From Priestia megaterium (GTDB taxonomy: Bacteria > Bacillota > Bacilli > Bacillales > Bacillaceae_H), in NCBI RefSeq assembly GCF_009497655.1, contig NZ_CP023317.1, positions 4,183,501 through 4,247,500 on the forward strand: 64,000 nucleotides of DNA. The letters run 5' to 3'. How positions within the stretch are numbered: the first letter of the stretch is position 1; each line of letters starts with the position of its first letter. The position numbers and the translations under genes are program-made. Under the pieces are notes generated by a model. That model searched no databases. It was not told the DNA's origin and was given only the letters and a program-made list of their open reading frames with translations. Of the stretch, positions 16,931 through 27,292 are shown piece by piece.

Positions 16931-18959
16931 GAACTTCTACCTCCAAAGCACATAATAACTTCTTAACGCATTGAATAACATTTGTCTTAGGATGTATGAC
17001 GCTCATTACACCTTTTTGCTGCCACTGCGTTTTGCGTGATACGTGTTCTTCCCCTACTACGTACACATAAACAGAATCTTCCTCAAAATAAGTCATCGCT
17101 TTTGTTAAGAGCTTTTCCACGAGTTCATCACTTCCACAGATTACATATGCTTCGTGCTTTTGTTCATTCATCCAATCTGCTATCTCGACGTAGGAATCTA
17201 TGTTTTTAATTGTTTCACACGCAAAGCCTGCGCTTTCAAATAAAGACCGGGCAATCTCAGCTTTTTTATGGCTGCTAGGATCGGCGAGCTCCATAATGCC
17301 AATGCTCATTCCCTTTGTATAAACCCGTATTTTTTCAAACTTCTCTGCTGCTCTCCACTTAGTGAGCGGCACAACACTGTCTGGCTGTGACTGCTTCGCC
17401 ATTTGTTTTAGCATCCACCCTGCTGTTACCCCTTTAGATGCTAGCTTTGTATAGTCCTCTAGCGAAAGATTTGATGAAAATTCCGAAGTGTTCTGGTCAC
17501 TGTATTTATTCATTTTTCTTTCTTCTTTTTTAGACAGAGTGCTTTTTATCTCTTCAGATGCAGCGTGTTGCTTAGGAGCATAGTGTGTGACTCCGATCAA
17601 GCGCTCAATTCGGCACTCTATATCTCCTTGTCTTTTTACTCTCATTTGTTCAACTTCATCTTGAATTCGCCCTTGTTTTAAAGCTTCTTCCATTCCGCCG
17701 TGGTCTTCAATGTTGCCAAATAACTCCCAAGCTTTTGTCATTAATTCATGTGTGTAAGCTTCAACGTACCAAGAGCCTCCGGCAGGATCCATTACTTTTG
17801 ATATATGTGTTTCGTGCTGCAAAATTAAGTGAGTATTACGGGAAAGGCGATGAGCGAACTGAGAAGATGAGGATGTAACGGAATCATATGGTTCAATATG
17901 CAGACTATCCGCTCCTCCTACAATAGAAGCAAACGCTTGAACCGTGCTCCTTAATGCATTTGTATACATATCTTCTTTAGACTGTGTAAGACGTGACGTT
18001 TCCGTATGAATAAACGGCACTGAAACGGCCGTGTCATCAAAAGCACGAACCACATTTGCCCAAAGCATGCGAAAAGCACGAAGTTTTGATATTTCCATAA
18101 ATAAATGTGAGCTAACTGAAAAAGAAAAGGTCATGTGAGGTAAAACTTGATGTAAGGACAGACCGCGTTTCATGCATTCATCAATATACTGCACTCCTGT
18201 AGCAAGCATATAAGCTAGTTCTTGAACAGCGTTTGCACCGCTGTTATGGTAAGGAATGCTTGATACAATGATCGTTTTGAGCTCTGGAACATTACTGTGA
18301 GCCAAACGCGTTGCGTAAGCTAAATGATCGTATAAATCTCGAGTAGAAAGTGGAACTCTCCCGTATTCAGCAAGAGTGCCGAGCGGATCCATTCCAACCG
18401 TACCTGTTAGCTGTCTCATATCAAAGTTATGATCAACACAGTATGCTTTTAGAAACGAAAGAAGTGGAACGGATGTACATCCCGTATTTAAAAATAAAGG
18501 CACAGCTTCAAGAGCTACATGCTGAAACAAATGAGCAACATCCTCTAAAGTAGAAATTGTAGCGCCTGAGGCTACTTCAGCTTCAGTTGCTTCATCAACG
18601 TCTTTTCCTTGCCTCATTGCTTCACTGCACGTAAAAGCGGCCGTATTTTGCCCATTTCTCAAACTGTGTAAAAGAAGTTTATTGCTTTCTTTAATAGAAG
18701 GTAAGTCGATTTTTTGGGTGATTTCCCATTCCCCTAGTATGTATGATTCTTTACCGGCTCCTCTTAAACAATCTATTCCCGCCGGACTCTGCTGCAAGTA
18801 GTCTAAATGTGCCGTATCACTTTCAAAATAAAGCGGTTTCAAAAAGATGTTTTCTAACGTTTCTTTTGAGCGGAGCGCGGTGTTTTTGCTAACTTCCTGT
18901 GCCCAATCTTCTTTAGGTGTACGTGTAAATTCATGAAATGATAATGTATTTGTTTTCAT
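16923..18959 (-). CDS. mutA: Methylmalonyl-CoA mutase, small subunit
   Basis: Non-catalytic partner of MutB, 678 residues from the ATG at 18959, which is well spaced from AAAGGGG. An ATG two codons upstream (18965) sits against the site. The barrel domain is recognisable ([46 protein letters not shown]). The C-terminal cobalamin-type domain lacks the DXHXXG motif (here [11 protein letters not shown]), as expected for the small subunit that does not bind B12. First gene of mutA-mutB-meaB, with no riboswitch seen upstream. Confidence 0.92.
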   Translation of the reverse strand: MKTNTLSFHEFTRTPKEDWAQEVSKNTALRSKETLENIFLKPLYFESDTAHLDYLQQSPAGIDCLRGAGKESYILGEWEITQKIDLPSIKESNKLLLHSLRNGQNTAAFTCSEAMRQGKDVDEATEAEVASGATISTLEDVAHLFQHVALEAVPLFLNTGCTSVPLLSFLKAYCVDHNFDMRQLTGTVGMDPLGTLAEYGRVPLSTRDLYDHLAYATRLAHSNVPELKTIIVSSIPYHNSGANAVQELAYMLATGVQYIDECMKRGLSLHQVLPHMTFSFSVSSHLFMEISKLRAFRMLWANVVRAFDDTAVSVPFIHTETSRLTQSKEDMYTNALRSTVQAFASIVGGADSLHIEPYDSVTSSSSQFAHRLSRNTHLILQHETHISKVMDPAGGSWYVEAYTHELMTKAWELFGNIEDHGGMEEALKQGRIQDEVEQMRVKRQGDIECRIERLIGVTHYAPKQHAASEEIKSTLSKKEERKMNKYSDQNTSEFSSNLSLEDYTKLASKGVTAGWMLKQMAKQSQPDSVVPLTKWRAAEKFEKIRVYTKGMSIGIMELADPSSHKKAEIARSLFESAGFACETIKNIDSYVEIADWMNEQKHEAYVICGSDELVEKLLTKAMTYFEEDSVYVYVVGEEHVSRKTQWQQKGVMSVIHPKTNVIQCVKKLLCALEVEVHV

Positions 18960-19082
18960 TTCCATGCCCCTTTACAGTTAATAGCTGCCTGCTAGACCTA
19001 GATGATTACACTTTGAAGTTTGATGATTCTTCTTTTATTTTAATACATCTTTTACAAATTGTTCAATCATTGCTTCAAAATA

Positions 19083-19117
19083 AAAAAGCAAATGGAGAAA
19101 GCTCCATTTGCTTTTTT
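19083..19117 (-). terminator. Terminator of the bkd operon
   Basis: Stem AAGCAAATGGAG with CTCCATTTGCTT and loop AAAG, flanked by A/T runs on both strands. It lies at the bkdB stop codon and separates bkd from mutAB. Confidence 0.9.
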
Positions 19118-20376
19118 TAATAGACGGACGTATTCTCTTTAGACGTAGATTCTAAAATCTCTTTAACTCTTTCCAAGAACCTGCCGCACACCAAGCCGTC
19201 CAACACGCGGTGATCAAGTGATAAACATAAGTTAACCATATCTCGAACAGCAATCATGTTATCAATAATAACCGGACGTTTTACAATAGATTCTACTTGT
19301 AAAATAGCCGCTTGCGGGTAATTAATAATCCCCATTGATTGCACGGAACCAAATGAGCCTGTGTTGTTAACAGTAAATGTTCCGCCCTGCATGTCTTCAG
19401 ACTTCAATGAACCCGTACGAACTTTTTGCGCAAGCTCTGTAATTTCACGCGCAATGCCTTTGATTGTCTTTTCATCGGCTTGTTTAATAACCGGCACAAA
19501 TAAAGCATCGTCTGTTGCAACAGCAATAGATACATTAATATCTTTTTTCTGAACAATACGGTCTCCTGCCCACATTGAATTCATTTGAGGGAATTCTTTT
19601 AAAGCCTGAGCCACTGCTTTTACGAAGAACGCAAAATAAGTTAAGTTAAAACCTTCTTTTTGTTTGAACTCCGTCTTTAATGCATCACGATAAGAAACTA
19701 AGTTCGTTACATCAACTTCAACCATTGTCCATGCATGCGGAATTTCGTGTTTACTGCGAAGCATATTTGCTGCAATAGCTTTACGCACGCCTGAAACAGG
19801 GATTTCTTGATCTCCGGCTGCAGACACAACCGGCGCGGGTTGCTTCGTTTTCGGAGCAGCTGCCGCTACGGGTGCTTCTGGCTGAACTGTTGATGCAGGT
19901 GTTTCTTTCACTTCAGAAGCTCCGCCTTTTTCGATAACAGCTAAAATATCTTTTCTCGTAATGCGGCCGCCCGCACCTGTTCCTGTCACGGTATCTAAAT
20001 TAATATTATGCTCTTGTGACAGACGCATAACAGCTGGAGAGTATCGGCTTTTATTGGATTGACTGTCCGCTGTTTTTGGCGCTGATTCTTCTACAGTCTT
20101 ATCAGACGTTTTCTGTTCTTTTTGAGGGACAGTTCCTTCTACTTCAATTAAACAAATCACTTCTCCCACGGGTAAAGTATCATCTTCACCTGCAATTAAC
20201 TCTTTAATTGTTCCGCTAAAAGAAGAAGGCACTTCAGCATTTACTTTATCCGTCATGACTTCAGCTAACGGGTCGTACTTATTTACGTGATCTCCAACAG
20301 AAACGAGCCATTTGCTAATTGTACCTTCTGTTACACTTTCACCGAGCTGCGGCATCGTAATTTTTTCAATAGCCAA
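19117..20376 (-). CDS. bkdB: Branched-chain 2-oxoacid dehydrogenase E2 (lipoamide acyltransferase)
   Basis: Core of the complex that turns branched 2-oxoacids into acyl-CoAs. 419 residues in three parts. A lipoyl domain (residues 1-80) carries the lipoyl lysine in EVMTDKVNAEVPS. After a Pro/Ala linker there is a peripheral subunit-binding domain (SPAVMRLSQEHNINLDTVTGTGAGGRITRKDIL). The catalytic domain ends with the active-site LSLDHRVLDG. A TTG at 20376 (MAIEKITMPQLGE) is chosen because AAAAGGAG lies 9 nt upstream and the N-terminus then matches the family. Last gene of the operon. Confidence 0.95.
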   Translation of the reverse strand: MAIEKITMPQLGESVTEGTISKWLVSVGDHVNKYDPLAEVMTDKVNAEVPSSFSGTIKELIAGEDDTLPVGEVICLIEVEGTVPQKEQKTSDKTVEESAPKTADSQSNKSRYSPAVMRLSQEHNINLDTVTGTGAGGRITRKDILAVIEKGGASEVKETPASTVQPEAPVAAAAPKTKQPAPVVSAAGDQEIPVSGVRKAIAANMLRSKHEIPHAWTMVEVDVTNLVSYRDALKTEFKQKEGFNLTYFAFFVKAVAQALKEFPQMNSMWAGDRIVQKKDINVSIAVATDDALFVPVIKQADEKTIKGIAREITELAQKVRTGSLKSEDMQGGTFTVNNTGSFGSVQSMGIINYPQAAILQVESIVKRPVIIDNMIAVRDMVNLCLSLDHRVLDGLVCGRFLERVKEILESTSKENTSVY

Positions 20377-20391
20377 TTGATACAACTCCTT

Positions 20392-21375
20392 TTAAAATTG
20401 AGCTAATTCTCTCATTGCTTTTTCTACTTTATCTGGATTCACCATAAAATATTTTTCCATTGTTGGTGCATACGGCATAGCTGGAACATCAGGGCCAGCA
20501 AGGCGCTGAATTGGCGCATCTAAATCGAATAAGCAGTGTTCAGCAATAATAGCTGCTACTTCGCTCATAATGCTGCCTTCTTTGTTGTCTTCCGTTAAAA
20601 GCAGGACCTTACCTGTTTTAGAGGCTGCTTCAATAATAGCTTCTTTATCAAGCGGATAGACCGTTCTTAAATCTAAGATGTGTGCTGAAATACCGTCTGC
20701 TTCTAGTTTTTCAGCAGCTTGAAGAGCAAAGTGTACACAAAGACCATATGTAATAACCGTGATGTCGTCTCCTTCTCTCTTTACATCTGCTTTGCCAATC
20801 GGCAGTACATACTCATCTTCAGGGACTTCTCCTTTAATCAAACGGTACGCACGCTTATGCTCAAAGAAAAGAACTGGGTCATCATCACGAATAGCTGCTT
20901 TTAATAATCCTTTTACATCATAAGGCGTAGAAGGCATCACAATCTTTAACCCTGGCGTATTGGCAAAGAGTGCTTCAACAGATTGAGAATGATAAAGAGC
21001 ACCGTGAACTCCCCCGCCGTAAGGAGCTCGAATTGTAATTGGACAACTCCAATCATTATTAGAACGATAGCGAATTTTTGCTGCTTCTGACACAATTTGA
21101 TTGACTGCAGGCATAATAAAATCAGCAAACTGCATTTCAGCAATTGGACGCATGCCGTACATTGCCGCTCCGATTCCTACCCCCGCAATGGCGGACTCTG
21201 CAAGAGGTGTGTCAATGACTCTTTCTTCTCCGAACTGTTCGTACAGTCCGTTGGTTGCTTTAAATACGCCGCCTTTTTTCCCTACGTCTTCTCCTAATAC
21301 AAACACGCGGGAATCTCTTTCCATTTCTTCACGAATGGCCATTGTTACTGCATCAATATATGAAATAACCGGCAT
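20392..21375 (-). CDS. bkdAB: Branched-chain 2-oxoacid dehydrogenase E1 beta subunit
   Basis: 327-residue transketolase-like beta subunit that pairs with BkdAA to bind thiamine diphosphate. Visible features are GEDVGKKGGVFKAT, the cofactor-activating Glu region (DTPLAESAIAGVGIGAAM), the potassium/structural core RAPYGGGVHGALYHSQS, and a C-terminal domain with TEDNKEGS and PYAPTMEKYFM. It lies 12 nt after bkdAA and 15 nt before bkdB. The ATG at 21375 follows GGAGGAGA. Confidence 0.95.
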   Translation of the reverse strand: MPVISYIDAVTMAIREEMERDSRVFVLGEDVGKKGGVFKATNGLYEQFGEERVIDTPLAESAIAGVGIGAAMYGMRPIAEMQFADFIMPAVNQIVSEAAKIRYRSNNDWSCPITIRAPYGGGVHGALYHSQSVEALFANTPGLKIVMPSTPYDVKGLLKAAIRDDDPVLFFEHKRAYRLIKGEVPEDEYVLPIGKADVKREGDDITVITYGLCVHFALQAAEKLEADGISAHILDLRTVYPLDKEAIIEAASKTGKVLLLTEDNKEGSIMSEVAAIIAEHCLFDLDAPIQRLAGPDVPAMPYAPTMEKYFMVNPDKVEKAMRELAQF

Positions 21376-21387
21376 ATATTCTCCTCC

Positions 21388-22380
21388 TTACTCACCGTAC
21401 ACGTATTTTAAAGCCGATTCCGCTTCTGCATAAGGAGCGTTTTCAGCATAATCTGTTGCATCATTAACGATATTCATAATATCATCAAGCATTTGTTTTT
21501 CTCGTTCATCGGTTAACACGTTAACCTCTTTTAAATAAGCCGCAAAGTACGCAAGCGGATCACTCTTTTTAGCTTCAGACAATTCTTCTGCTCCGCGATA
21601 TGCACGATCATCGTCATCACTTGAATGGGCAGTCAAGCGCTCTGAAACAGTTTCAATAAGAGTAGGCCCTTCTCCTCTAGATGCACGATCTCTTGCTTCT
21701 TTTACCACTCGGTATACTTCAAGGACGTCGTTTCCATCAATTGTGTAGCCCGGCATACCATATCCAATCGCACGATCAGATACTTTTGCGCATCCTAGCT
21801 GCTTTTCAACCGGAACAGAAATCGCATACTTGTTATTTTCACACATAAAGATAACAGGAAGCTTATGAACACCTGCAAAGTTCGCGCCTTCATGGAAATC
21901 TCCTTGGTTAGAAGATCCTTCTCCAAACGTGACAAACGTGACTAAGTCTTTTTTCTCCAACCGTCCTGCTAAAGCGATTCCTACTGCATGAGGCACCTGT
22001 GTTGTAACGGGAGAAGATCCTGTTACAATTCGCTTTTCCTTATGGCCAAAGTGACCTGGCATTTGACGACCTCCTGAGTTTGGATCTTCTGCTTTAGCAA
22101 ACCCAGAAAGCATTAAATCGCGCGCAGTCATTCCAAATGCCAGCACAACACCCAGATCGCGGTAATAAGGTAATATGTAATCATTCTCTCTGTTTAAGGC
22201 AAAAGCTGCGCCAACTTGAGCGGCTTCTTGACCTTGACATGAAATAACAAAAGGCACCTTCCCTGCACGGTTTAATAGCCACATACGCTCATCAATTTTT
22301 CGTGCAAGCAGCATAGTGCGGTACATTTCAAGTACTTGTTCATCAGTTAATCCTAATGATTCATGACGGTTTTTTGTCAT
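21388..22380 (-). CDS. bkdAA: Branched-chain 2-oxoacid dehydrogenase E1 alpha subunit
   Basis: 330-residue thiamine-diphosphate alpha subunit. The cofactor motif GEGSSNQGDFHEGANFAGVHKLPVIF-type region (GEGSSNQGD then NNKYAISVPV) is present, as are the serine phospho-loop-like stretch ERLTAHSSDDDD and R in YYRDLG. The start MTKNRHES at 22380 lies 8 nt after AAAGGAGG. A frame to 22404 would start inside lpdV. It sits directly downstream of lpdV in the operon. Confidence 0.95.
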   Translation of the reverse strand: MTKNRHESLGLTDEQVLEMYRTMLLARKIDERMWLLNRAGKVPFVISCQGQEAAQVGAAFALNRENDYILPYYRDLGVVLAFGMTARDLMLSGFAKAEDPNSGGRQMPGHFGHKEKRIVTGSSPVTTQVPHAVGIALAGRLEKKDLVTFVTFGEGSSNQGDFHEGANFAGVHKLPVIFMCENNKYAISVPVEKQLGCAKVSDRAIGYGMPGYTIDGNDVLEVYRVVKEARDRASRGEGPTLIETVSERLTAHSSDDDDRAYRGAEELSEAKKSDPLAYFAAYLKEVNVLTDEREKQMLDDIMNIVNDATDYAENAPYAEAESALKYVYGE

Positions 22381-22400
22381 GTTTAAACCTCCTTTAATCA

Positions 22401-23822
22401 TCAAAAATGAATCGCTTTTCCATCTACAGCTAATGAAGCTTCTCCCATCGCTTCTGAAAGGCTAGGATGAGGATGAATGGTATGAGCAATTTCCCATGGT
22501 GTAGCATCCAATACCTTTGCAAGACCCGCTTCAGAAATCATATCCGTCACGTGAGGTCCAATCATATGCACACCAAGAACATCATTTGTGTCGGCATCGG
22601 CAATAATTTTAACAAATCCCTCTGCCTCTCCATATACAAGAGCTTTTCCAACGGCCTTAAACGGAAACTTTCCAACCTTCAGCTGAAATCCTTGCTGTTT
22701 TGCTTCTTGTTCTGTTAATCCTACACTTGCTGCCTCCGGGCTGCTGTATACGCATTTAGAAATTGTTGTGTAATCAATCTTCAAAGGCTTGTCACCGTGT
22801 AAATGCTCAACAGCTACGATTCCTTCGTGAGAAGCTACATGTGCAAGCTGCAGTCCGCCAATCACATCTCCAATTGCGTAGATATGAGATTCTTTCGTTT
22901 GATAAAAATCATTTGTGGCAATCACACCGTTTTCTACTACAATATCGGTATTCTCGAGACCAATTCCTTCGACATTCGCTTGACGCCCTACAGATACAAG
23001 CAGCTTTTCTGCTTCATATTCTTGCATATCGTCTCCTACTTGAGCAGAAATTTTCACCTGACCACCAACAGACAGTGTATCAGCCATTACTTTAGCAGAA
23101 GTAATAATGGTCACTCCTTTTGCTTTTAAAAGCTTCGTCATTTCACGGGAGATATCTTGATCTTCTGTTGGTAAAATTCGATCGCTGTATTCAACAACCG
23201 TTACATCAACATCAAAATCTGTGAGCATTGACGCCCATTCAATTCCAATGACGCCGCCTCCCACAATAATAATAGAAGCAGGAAGTGTTTCCATCTTTAA
23301 TGCTTCATCTGAAGTGATTACTTTCTCTCCATCGATTGTTAAACCAGGTAATGTTCTAGGGCGAGACCCTGTTGCGACAATTACATTCTTTGGAATAAGC
23401 ATTTCGTTTTCTTCACCGCTTTTTAATTCAACGGAGATGGTTCCTGGCATAGGAGAAAAAATAGAAGGTCCTAAAATACGTCCAATTCCTTCATATACGT
23501 CAATTTTACCTTTTTTCATTAGCTGTTTGACACCATTATGTAACTGTGAAACAATTTCTGACTTTCGTTCTTGTACACGAGCATAGTTCAATAGTACATT
23601 GGACGTTTCTACGCCAAATTCACTGCTTTTCTTAGCCGTTTGATAGACTTCTGCACTTCTTAGTAAAGCTTTGCTTGGGATACACCCTGCGTGCAGGCAT
23701 GTGCCGCCTAACTTATTTTTTTCCACAACCGCTACCGATAGACCTAACTGAGAGGCACGAATAGCTGCTACGTACCCTCCGGTTCCACCGCCGAGAATGA
23801 CCAAATCATATTCTTTTGCCAC
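22401..23822 (-). CDS. lpdV: Dihydrolipoamide dehydrogenase of the Bkd complex (E3)
   Basis: Flavoenzyme that reoxidises the E2 lipoyl groups with NAD+. 473 residues. FAD-binding GGGTGGYVAAIRA, redox disulfide GGTCLHAGCIPSKALL (C42/C47-type), NAD-binding GGGVIGIEWASML and the C-terminal catalytic His-Glu in HPHPSLSEAMGEA are visible. The start is a GTG at 23822 after GAAAGGTG. It lies between buk and bkdAA, as in B. subtilis. Confidence 0.95.
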   Translation of the reverse strand: MAKEYDLVILGGGTGGYVAAIRASQLGLSVAVVEKNKLGGTCLHAGCIPSKALLRSAEVYQTAKKSSEFGVETSNVLLNYARVQERKSEIVSQLHNGVKQLMKKGKIDVYEGIGRILGPSIFSPMPGTISVELKSGEENEMLIPKNVIVATGSRPRTLPGLTIDGEKVITSDEALKMETLPASIIIVGGGVIGIEWASMLTDFDVDVTVVEYSDRILPTEDQDISREMTKLLKAKGVTIITSAKVMADTLSVGGQVKISAQVGDDMQEYEAEKLLVSVGRQANVEGIGLENTDIVVENGVIATNDFYQTKESHIYAIGDVIGGLQLAHVASHEGIVAVEHLHGDKPLKIDYTTISKCVYSSPEAASVGLTEQEAKQQGFQLKVGKFPFKAVGKALVYGEAEGFVKIIADADTNDVLGVHMIGPHVTDMISEAGLAKVLDATPWEIAHTIHPHPSLSEAMGEASLAVDGKAIHF

Positions 23823-23850
23823 ACTGCTTCACACCTTTCTGCAAACGCTA

Positions 23851-24939
23851 TTAAGCGCCTTTATATTCCTTTACTTCTTCTTCACCTGTAAGCACTCGGA
23901 GAGCCCCTTCAGCTAGCGCTTGAAGCTCATTTTCTCCAGGATAAACAATGACATCTGCAATCCACTTTACATGATTAATAATCAGCTCAACAAACGCTTT
24001 TGAATAAGCAATGCCTCCCGTTAGAATAATGGCATCTACTTTTCCATGCAATACCGTACTGGCAGCTCCAATTTCCTTCGAAATTTGATAAGCCATTGCT
24101 TCGTAGATAAGCTTAGCTTTTTCGTTTCCATTTTTCACTAGCGCTTCGACTTTCTGCACGTCAGATGTGCCCAAATAACCGACAAGTCCGCCTTTTCCTA
24201 CAAGCATTTTCATAATCTCCTCGCGGTAATACTGACCTGAAAAGCAAAGACGAACTAATTCACCAACCGGTACACCGCCAGCGCGCTCTGGACTAAAAGG
24301 ACCGTCGCCGTGCAGGCCATTGTTCACATCAATTACTTTTCCGCACTTGTGAACTCCAACCGTAATGCCCCCGCCCATATGGGTAACAATAACGTTCATT
24401 TGTTCGTATGTGCTATTCATTTCTTTGGCCACTTTTCGAGCCACCGATTTTTGATTCAGCGCATGAAAGATGCTTTTCCTTTCCATAAAAGGAGTTCCTG
24501 AGATACGAGCGATGTCACTTAGCTCATCTACCACCACTGGATCAACAATGTATGCTGGAATATTTAATCCAGACGCAATCTCAAACGCTAAAATCCCGCC
24601 TAAATTTGAAGCATGATGGCCGGCATAACCGTCTTTTAAATCTTTGAGCATGGCTTGATTTACTTCGTATGTGCCGCCTTCAATCGGGCGTAAAAGCCCT
24701 CCTCTTCCACATACTGCACTTAATTTAGATAAATTAATCCCTTCTTCATCAAGTGCCTCTAAAATCGAGTTTTTACGGAACTCATACTGTGCATATATCG
24801 TCTCAAACTGATTCATTTGCTGTGAATCGTAGCGGATTGTTCGATCAAAAATTGGTTTATCGTTGTGAAACACGCCAATTTTTGTGGACGTTGAACCCGG
24901 ATTTATTATCAGCATTCGATATTCGTGCATATCCAACAC
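23851..24939 (-). CDS. buk: Butyrate (branched-chain fatty acid) kinase
   Basis: Acetokinase-family enzyme that converts isobutyryl-, isovaleryl- or butyryl-phosphate plus ADP to the acid plus ATP. About 362 residues. The family ATP/phosphate motifs [13 protein letters not shown] at the N-terminus, [11 protein letters not shown] and [12 protein letters not shown] in the middle are visible. The start is a GTG (24939) or the next TTG, both after AGGAGG. It acts after Ptb in the same operon. Confidence 0.93.
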   Translation of the reverse strand: MLDMHEYRMLIINPGSTSTKIGVFHNDKPIFDRTIRYDSQQMNQFETIYAQYEFRKNSILEALDEEGINLSKLSAVCGRGGLLRPIEGGTYEVNQAMLKDLKDGYAGHHASNLGGILAFEIASGLNIPAYIVDPVVVDELSDIARISGTPFMERKSIFHALNQKSVARKVAKEMNSTYEQMNVIVTHMGGGITVGVHKCGKVIDVNNGLHGDGPFSPERAGGVPVGELVRLCFSGQYYREEIMKMLVGKGGLVGYLGTSDVQKVEALVKNGNEKAKLIYEAMAYQISKEIGAASTVLHGKVDAIILTGGIAYSKAFVELIINHVKWIADVIVYPGENELQALAEGALRVLTGEEEVKEYKGA

Positions 24940-24969
24940 ATGTCCTCCTACCTTATCATTCTCATAAAC

Positions 24970-25016
24970 GAAGGCTAGGTCGAAAGGATTTCATTTATTC
25001 CTTTTGCCTAGCCTTC
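24970..25016 (-). terminator. Strong hairpin between bcd and buk
   Basis: GAAGGCTAGG pairs with CCTAGCCTTC, with further CGAAAGGA/TCCTTTTG pairing inside. The minus-strand tail is CGTTTATG, a poor U-tract, so this is more likely a partial terminator or processing hairpin that sets expression within the bkd operon. Confidence 0.55.
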
Positions 25017-25026
25017 AGCTCAAACA

Positions 25027-26130
25027 TTAGCGCGTATGACGTCTACTTAAAATATGCTGTCCATTTTGTAAAAATTGACTGCGTGAACGACGCAGCTTTT
25101 CAATTCTTTCTTCAGCTAAGCGATCTGCTGCTAGATAGGTTGGAATGCCATCTCGCTTTGAGATTTCAACTACCTTTTCAATATTATCATAAATACCTTC
25201 AACTTTTTTCAGCGCACGCTCACGGTTATATCCAACTAGCTCATCAGCTACGTTAATAACGCCTCCTGCATTAATAACATAGTCCGGTGCATATACAATG
25301 CCTAATTCATGAATTAAATCACCATGACGCGTTTCTTTCAATTGATTATTAGCTGCCCCTGCAATAACTTTTGCTTTTATTTGAGGGATCGTTTCATCGT
25401 TAATCGTTGCTCCGAGTGCACAAGGAGCATAGATATCACATTCTACACCATAAATATCATTTGGGTCTACTGCTTGCGCACCAAATTCTTCTACCGCACG
25501 CTGAACAGCTTCTTTATTAATATCCGTTACAATAAGTTTTGCCCCTTCTTCGTGAAGGTGGCGGCATAAATTATATGCTACGTTTCCTACACCTTGGACA
25601 GCTACTACTTTTCCTTCAAGCATATCTGTTCCAAATGCTTCTTTTGCTGCTGCTTTAATTCCTCGGTATACGCCGTAGGCTGTGACTGGTGATGGATTGC
25701 CTGATGAACCGAAGGCAGGAGATACACCCGTTACATAATCCGTTTCCTCATATACAATATCCATATCCTCTACCGTTGTGCCCACATCTTCTGCTGTAAT
25801 ATATCGACCATTTAACCCTTGAATAAAGCGGCCAAATGCACGGAACATCGCTTCATTTTTGTCTTTGCGAGGATCTCCGATAATAACCGTTTTTCCTCCT
25901 CCTAAATTCAAGCCTGCTGCTGCATTTTTATAAGTCATTCCGCGTGATAAACGAAGCGCATCTTCAATTGCAGCCTCTTCTGATTCATATGTCCACATTC
26001 TCGTACCGCCTAGAGCTGGTCCAATTGTTGTATCATGAATCGCAATAATGGCTTTTAAGCCTGAATCTTTATCTTGGCAAAATAATAACTGCTCATAATC
26101 GTATGTTTCCATATAGTCAAAAATTTTCAT
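25027..26130 (-). CDS. bcd: Leucine/branched-chain amino acid dehydrogenase
   Basis: NAD-dependent deamination of leucine, valine and isoleucine to their 2-oxoacids, feeding the Bkd complex. 367 residues. The catalytic glycine-rich motif ALGGTRMW and lysine in [17 protein letters not shown] are visible, as is the Rossmann motif [28 protein letters not shown]-like and basic C-terminus (RRHTR) are typical of the Glu/Leu/Phe/Val dehydrogenase family. It lies 12 nt downstream of ptb. Confidence 0.95.
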   Translation of the reverse strand: MKIFDYMETYDYEQLLFCQDKDSGLKAIIAIHDTTIGPALGGTRMWTYESEEAAIEDALRLSRGMTYKNAAAGLNLGGGKTVIIGDPRKDKNEAMFRAFGRFIQGLNGRYITAEDVGTTVEDMDIVYEETDYVTGVSPAFGSSGNPSPVTAYGVYRGIKAAAKEAFGTDMLEGKVVAVQGVGNVAYNLCRHLHEEGAKLIVTDINKEAVQRAVEEFGAQAVDPNDIYGVECDIYAPCALGATINDETIPQIKAKVIAGAANNQLKETRHGDLIHELGIVYAPDYVINAGGVINVADELVGYNRERALKKVEGIYDNIEKVVEISKRDGIPTYLAADRLAEERIEKLRRSRSQFLQNGQHILSRRHTR

Positions 26131-26142
26131 TGTTAGTGCCTC

Positions 26143-27054
26143 CTAAGAATTCTGTTGAGCGACGCTTATAGCAAGCGCCAGTGAGTATAATTTACTTTCT
26201 GATGAATCTGCTCTGGATGTTAAGACGACCGGAGCTTTTGCCCCCGCTAGAATAGCTCCAACTTTTGCTTTAGCAAAATAAATAAGGGATTTATATAAGA
26301 CGTTCCCTGTTTCAATTGCTGGAACGAGTAATATATCTGCTTGACCGGCAACTTCACTTTGAATGCCTTTTTGCTTGGCTGCTTCTATGTTAATGGCATT
26401 GTCGAGTGCTAAAGGTCCATCAATAACGCAGCCTTTAATTTGTCCTCTGCGGTTCATCTGTGTAAGAAGTGCAGCCTCTACTGTGGCAGGCATCAAAGGG
26501 TTCACAACTTCAACCGCTGCAACAGGAGCTACCTTTGGCACCTCTATCCCAATCGAGTGAGCAACGTTCACCGCGTTTTGAATGATTTGAACTTTCTCTT
26601 CCAGAGATGGCGTAATATTCATAGCTGCATCTGTTACAAGAATAGGGCGGTCATAGTGAGGAACATCAAACACAGCTACGTGTGATAAAACATTTCCCGT
26701 ACGCAAACCATGCTCTTTATTTAACACAGCTTTTAAAATAAGCGATGTGGATAAATTCCCTTTCATTACGATATGAGCTTGACCTTGCTGAACTGAACGC
26801 ACAGCCAATTGAGCCGCTTCTAAAACGGACTCCGTATGTACGACCGTCACAGCCTTATGAGTGAGTAAGGATGGGCGGTACTGCCTGAATAATTCATTAA
26901 TTGTTGTTTCGTTGCCAAACAAAATAAATTCAGAAACTTCCCTTGACACAGCTTCATACACTGCCTCAATTGTTTCTAAGTCTTCAGCTGCAGCAACAGC
27001 AACAGTCAAAGAAGACTGCTTAGCAACCCGAGATAAGATGGTAGCAAGAGTCAT
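26143..27054 (-). CDS. ptb: Phosphate butyryltransferase
   Basis: Converts (branched) acyl-CoA plus phosphate to acyl-phosphate for Buk. 303 residues with the phosphotransacetylase-type fold. VMKGNLSTSLILKAVL, HVAVFDVPHYDRPILVTDAAMN and DGPLALDNAI are visible. The ATG at 27054 follows GGAGAGG. First structural gene of the bkd operon, about 75 nt downstream of the sigma-54 promoter. Confidence 0.93.
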   Translation of the reverse strand: MTLATILSRVAKQSSLTVAVAAAEDLETIEAVYEAVSREVSEFILFGNETTINELFRQYRPSLLTHKAVTVVHTESVLEAAQLAVRSVQQGQAHIVMKGNLSTSLILKAVLNKEHGLRTGNVLSHVAVFDVPHYDRPILVTDAAMNITPSLEEKVQIIQNAVNVAHSIGIEVPKVAPVAAVEVVNPLMPATVEAALLTQMNRRGQIKGCVIDGPLALDNAINIEAAKQKGIQSEVAGQADILLVPAIETGNVLYKSLIYFAKAKVGAILAGAKAPVVLTSRADSSESKLYSLALAISVAQQNS

Positions 27055-27140
27055 GGAATGTTCGACCTCTCCTTTTTCATTCTTTCTTTTGCCCCTTTTT
27101 AAAGAGCATACTGCGCGTTTATGCAGTCACTTAAAATATA

Positions 27141-27156
27141 TGCAAGATTTGTGCCA
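27141..27156 (-). promoter_or_regulatory. Sigma-54 (SigL) promoter of the bkd operon
   Basis: The minus strand reads TGGCACAAATCTTGCA, an exact match to the -24/-12 consensus TGGCAC-N5-TTGCW. It lies 85-100 nt upstream of ptb and next to bkdR, the sigma-54-dependent activator gene. Confidence 0.92.
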
Positions 27157-27267
27157 CACTCTGCATATATTACATAATATAGCTGCTTATATCCGTTTCT
27201 ACGCACAAAAAAATTTTTTTATTGATTCTAACGACAAACAGAAAAAAAGAATACCTCTCTATTTATA

Positions 27268-27281
27268 TGCAATAACTTGCA
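27268..27281 (+). promoter_or_regulatory. Candidate BkdR upstream activating site, ptb side
   Basis: TATGCAATAACTTGCAC contains TGCAATAACTTGCA, about 115 nt upstream of the -24 box. The same pattern TATGCAATANNTTGCAC recurs before bkdR. A related inverted copy (TGCAAATAACAGCA on the minus strand) follows at about 27300-27316, inside the end of bkdR. Distance and repetition suit an enhancer site for BkdR; this is inference. Confidence 0.5.
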
Positions 27282-27292
27282 CACCATGCATT

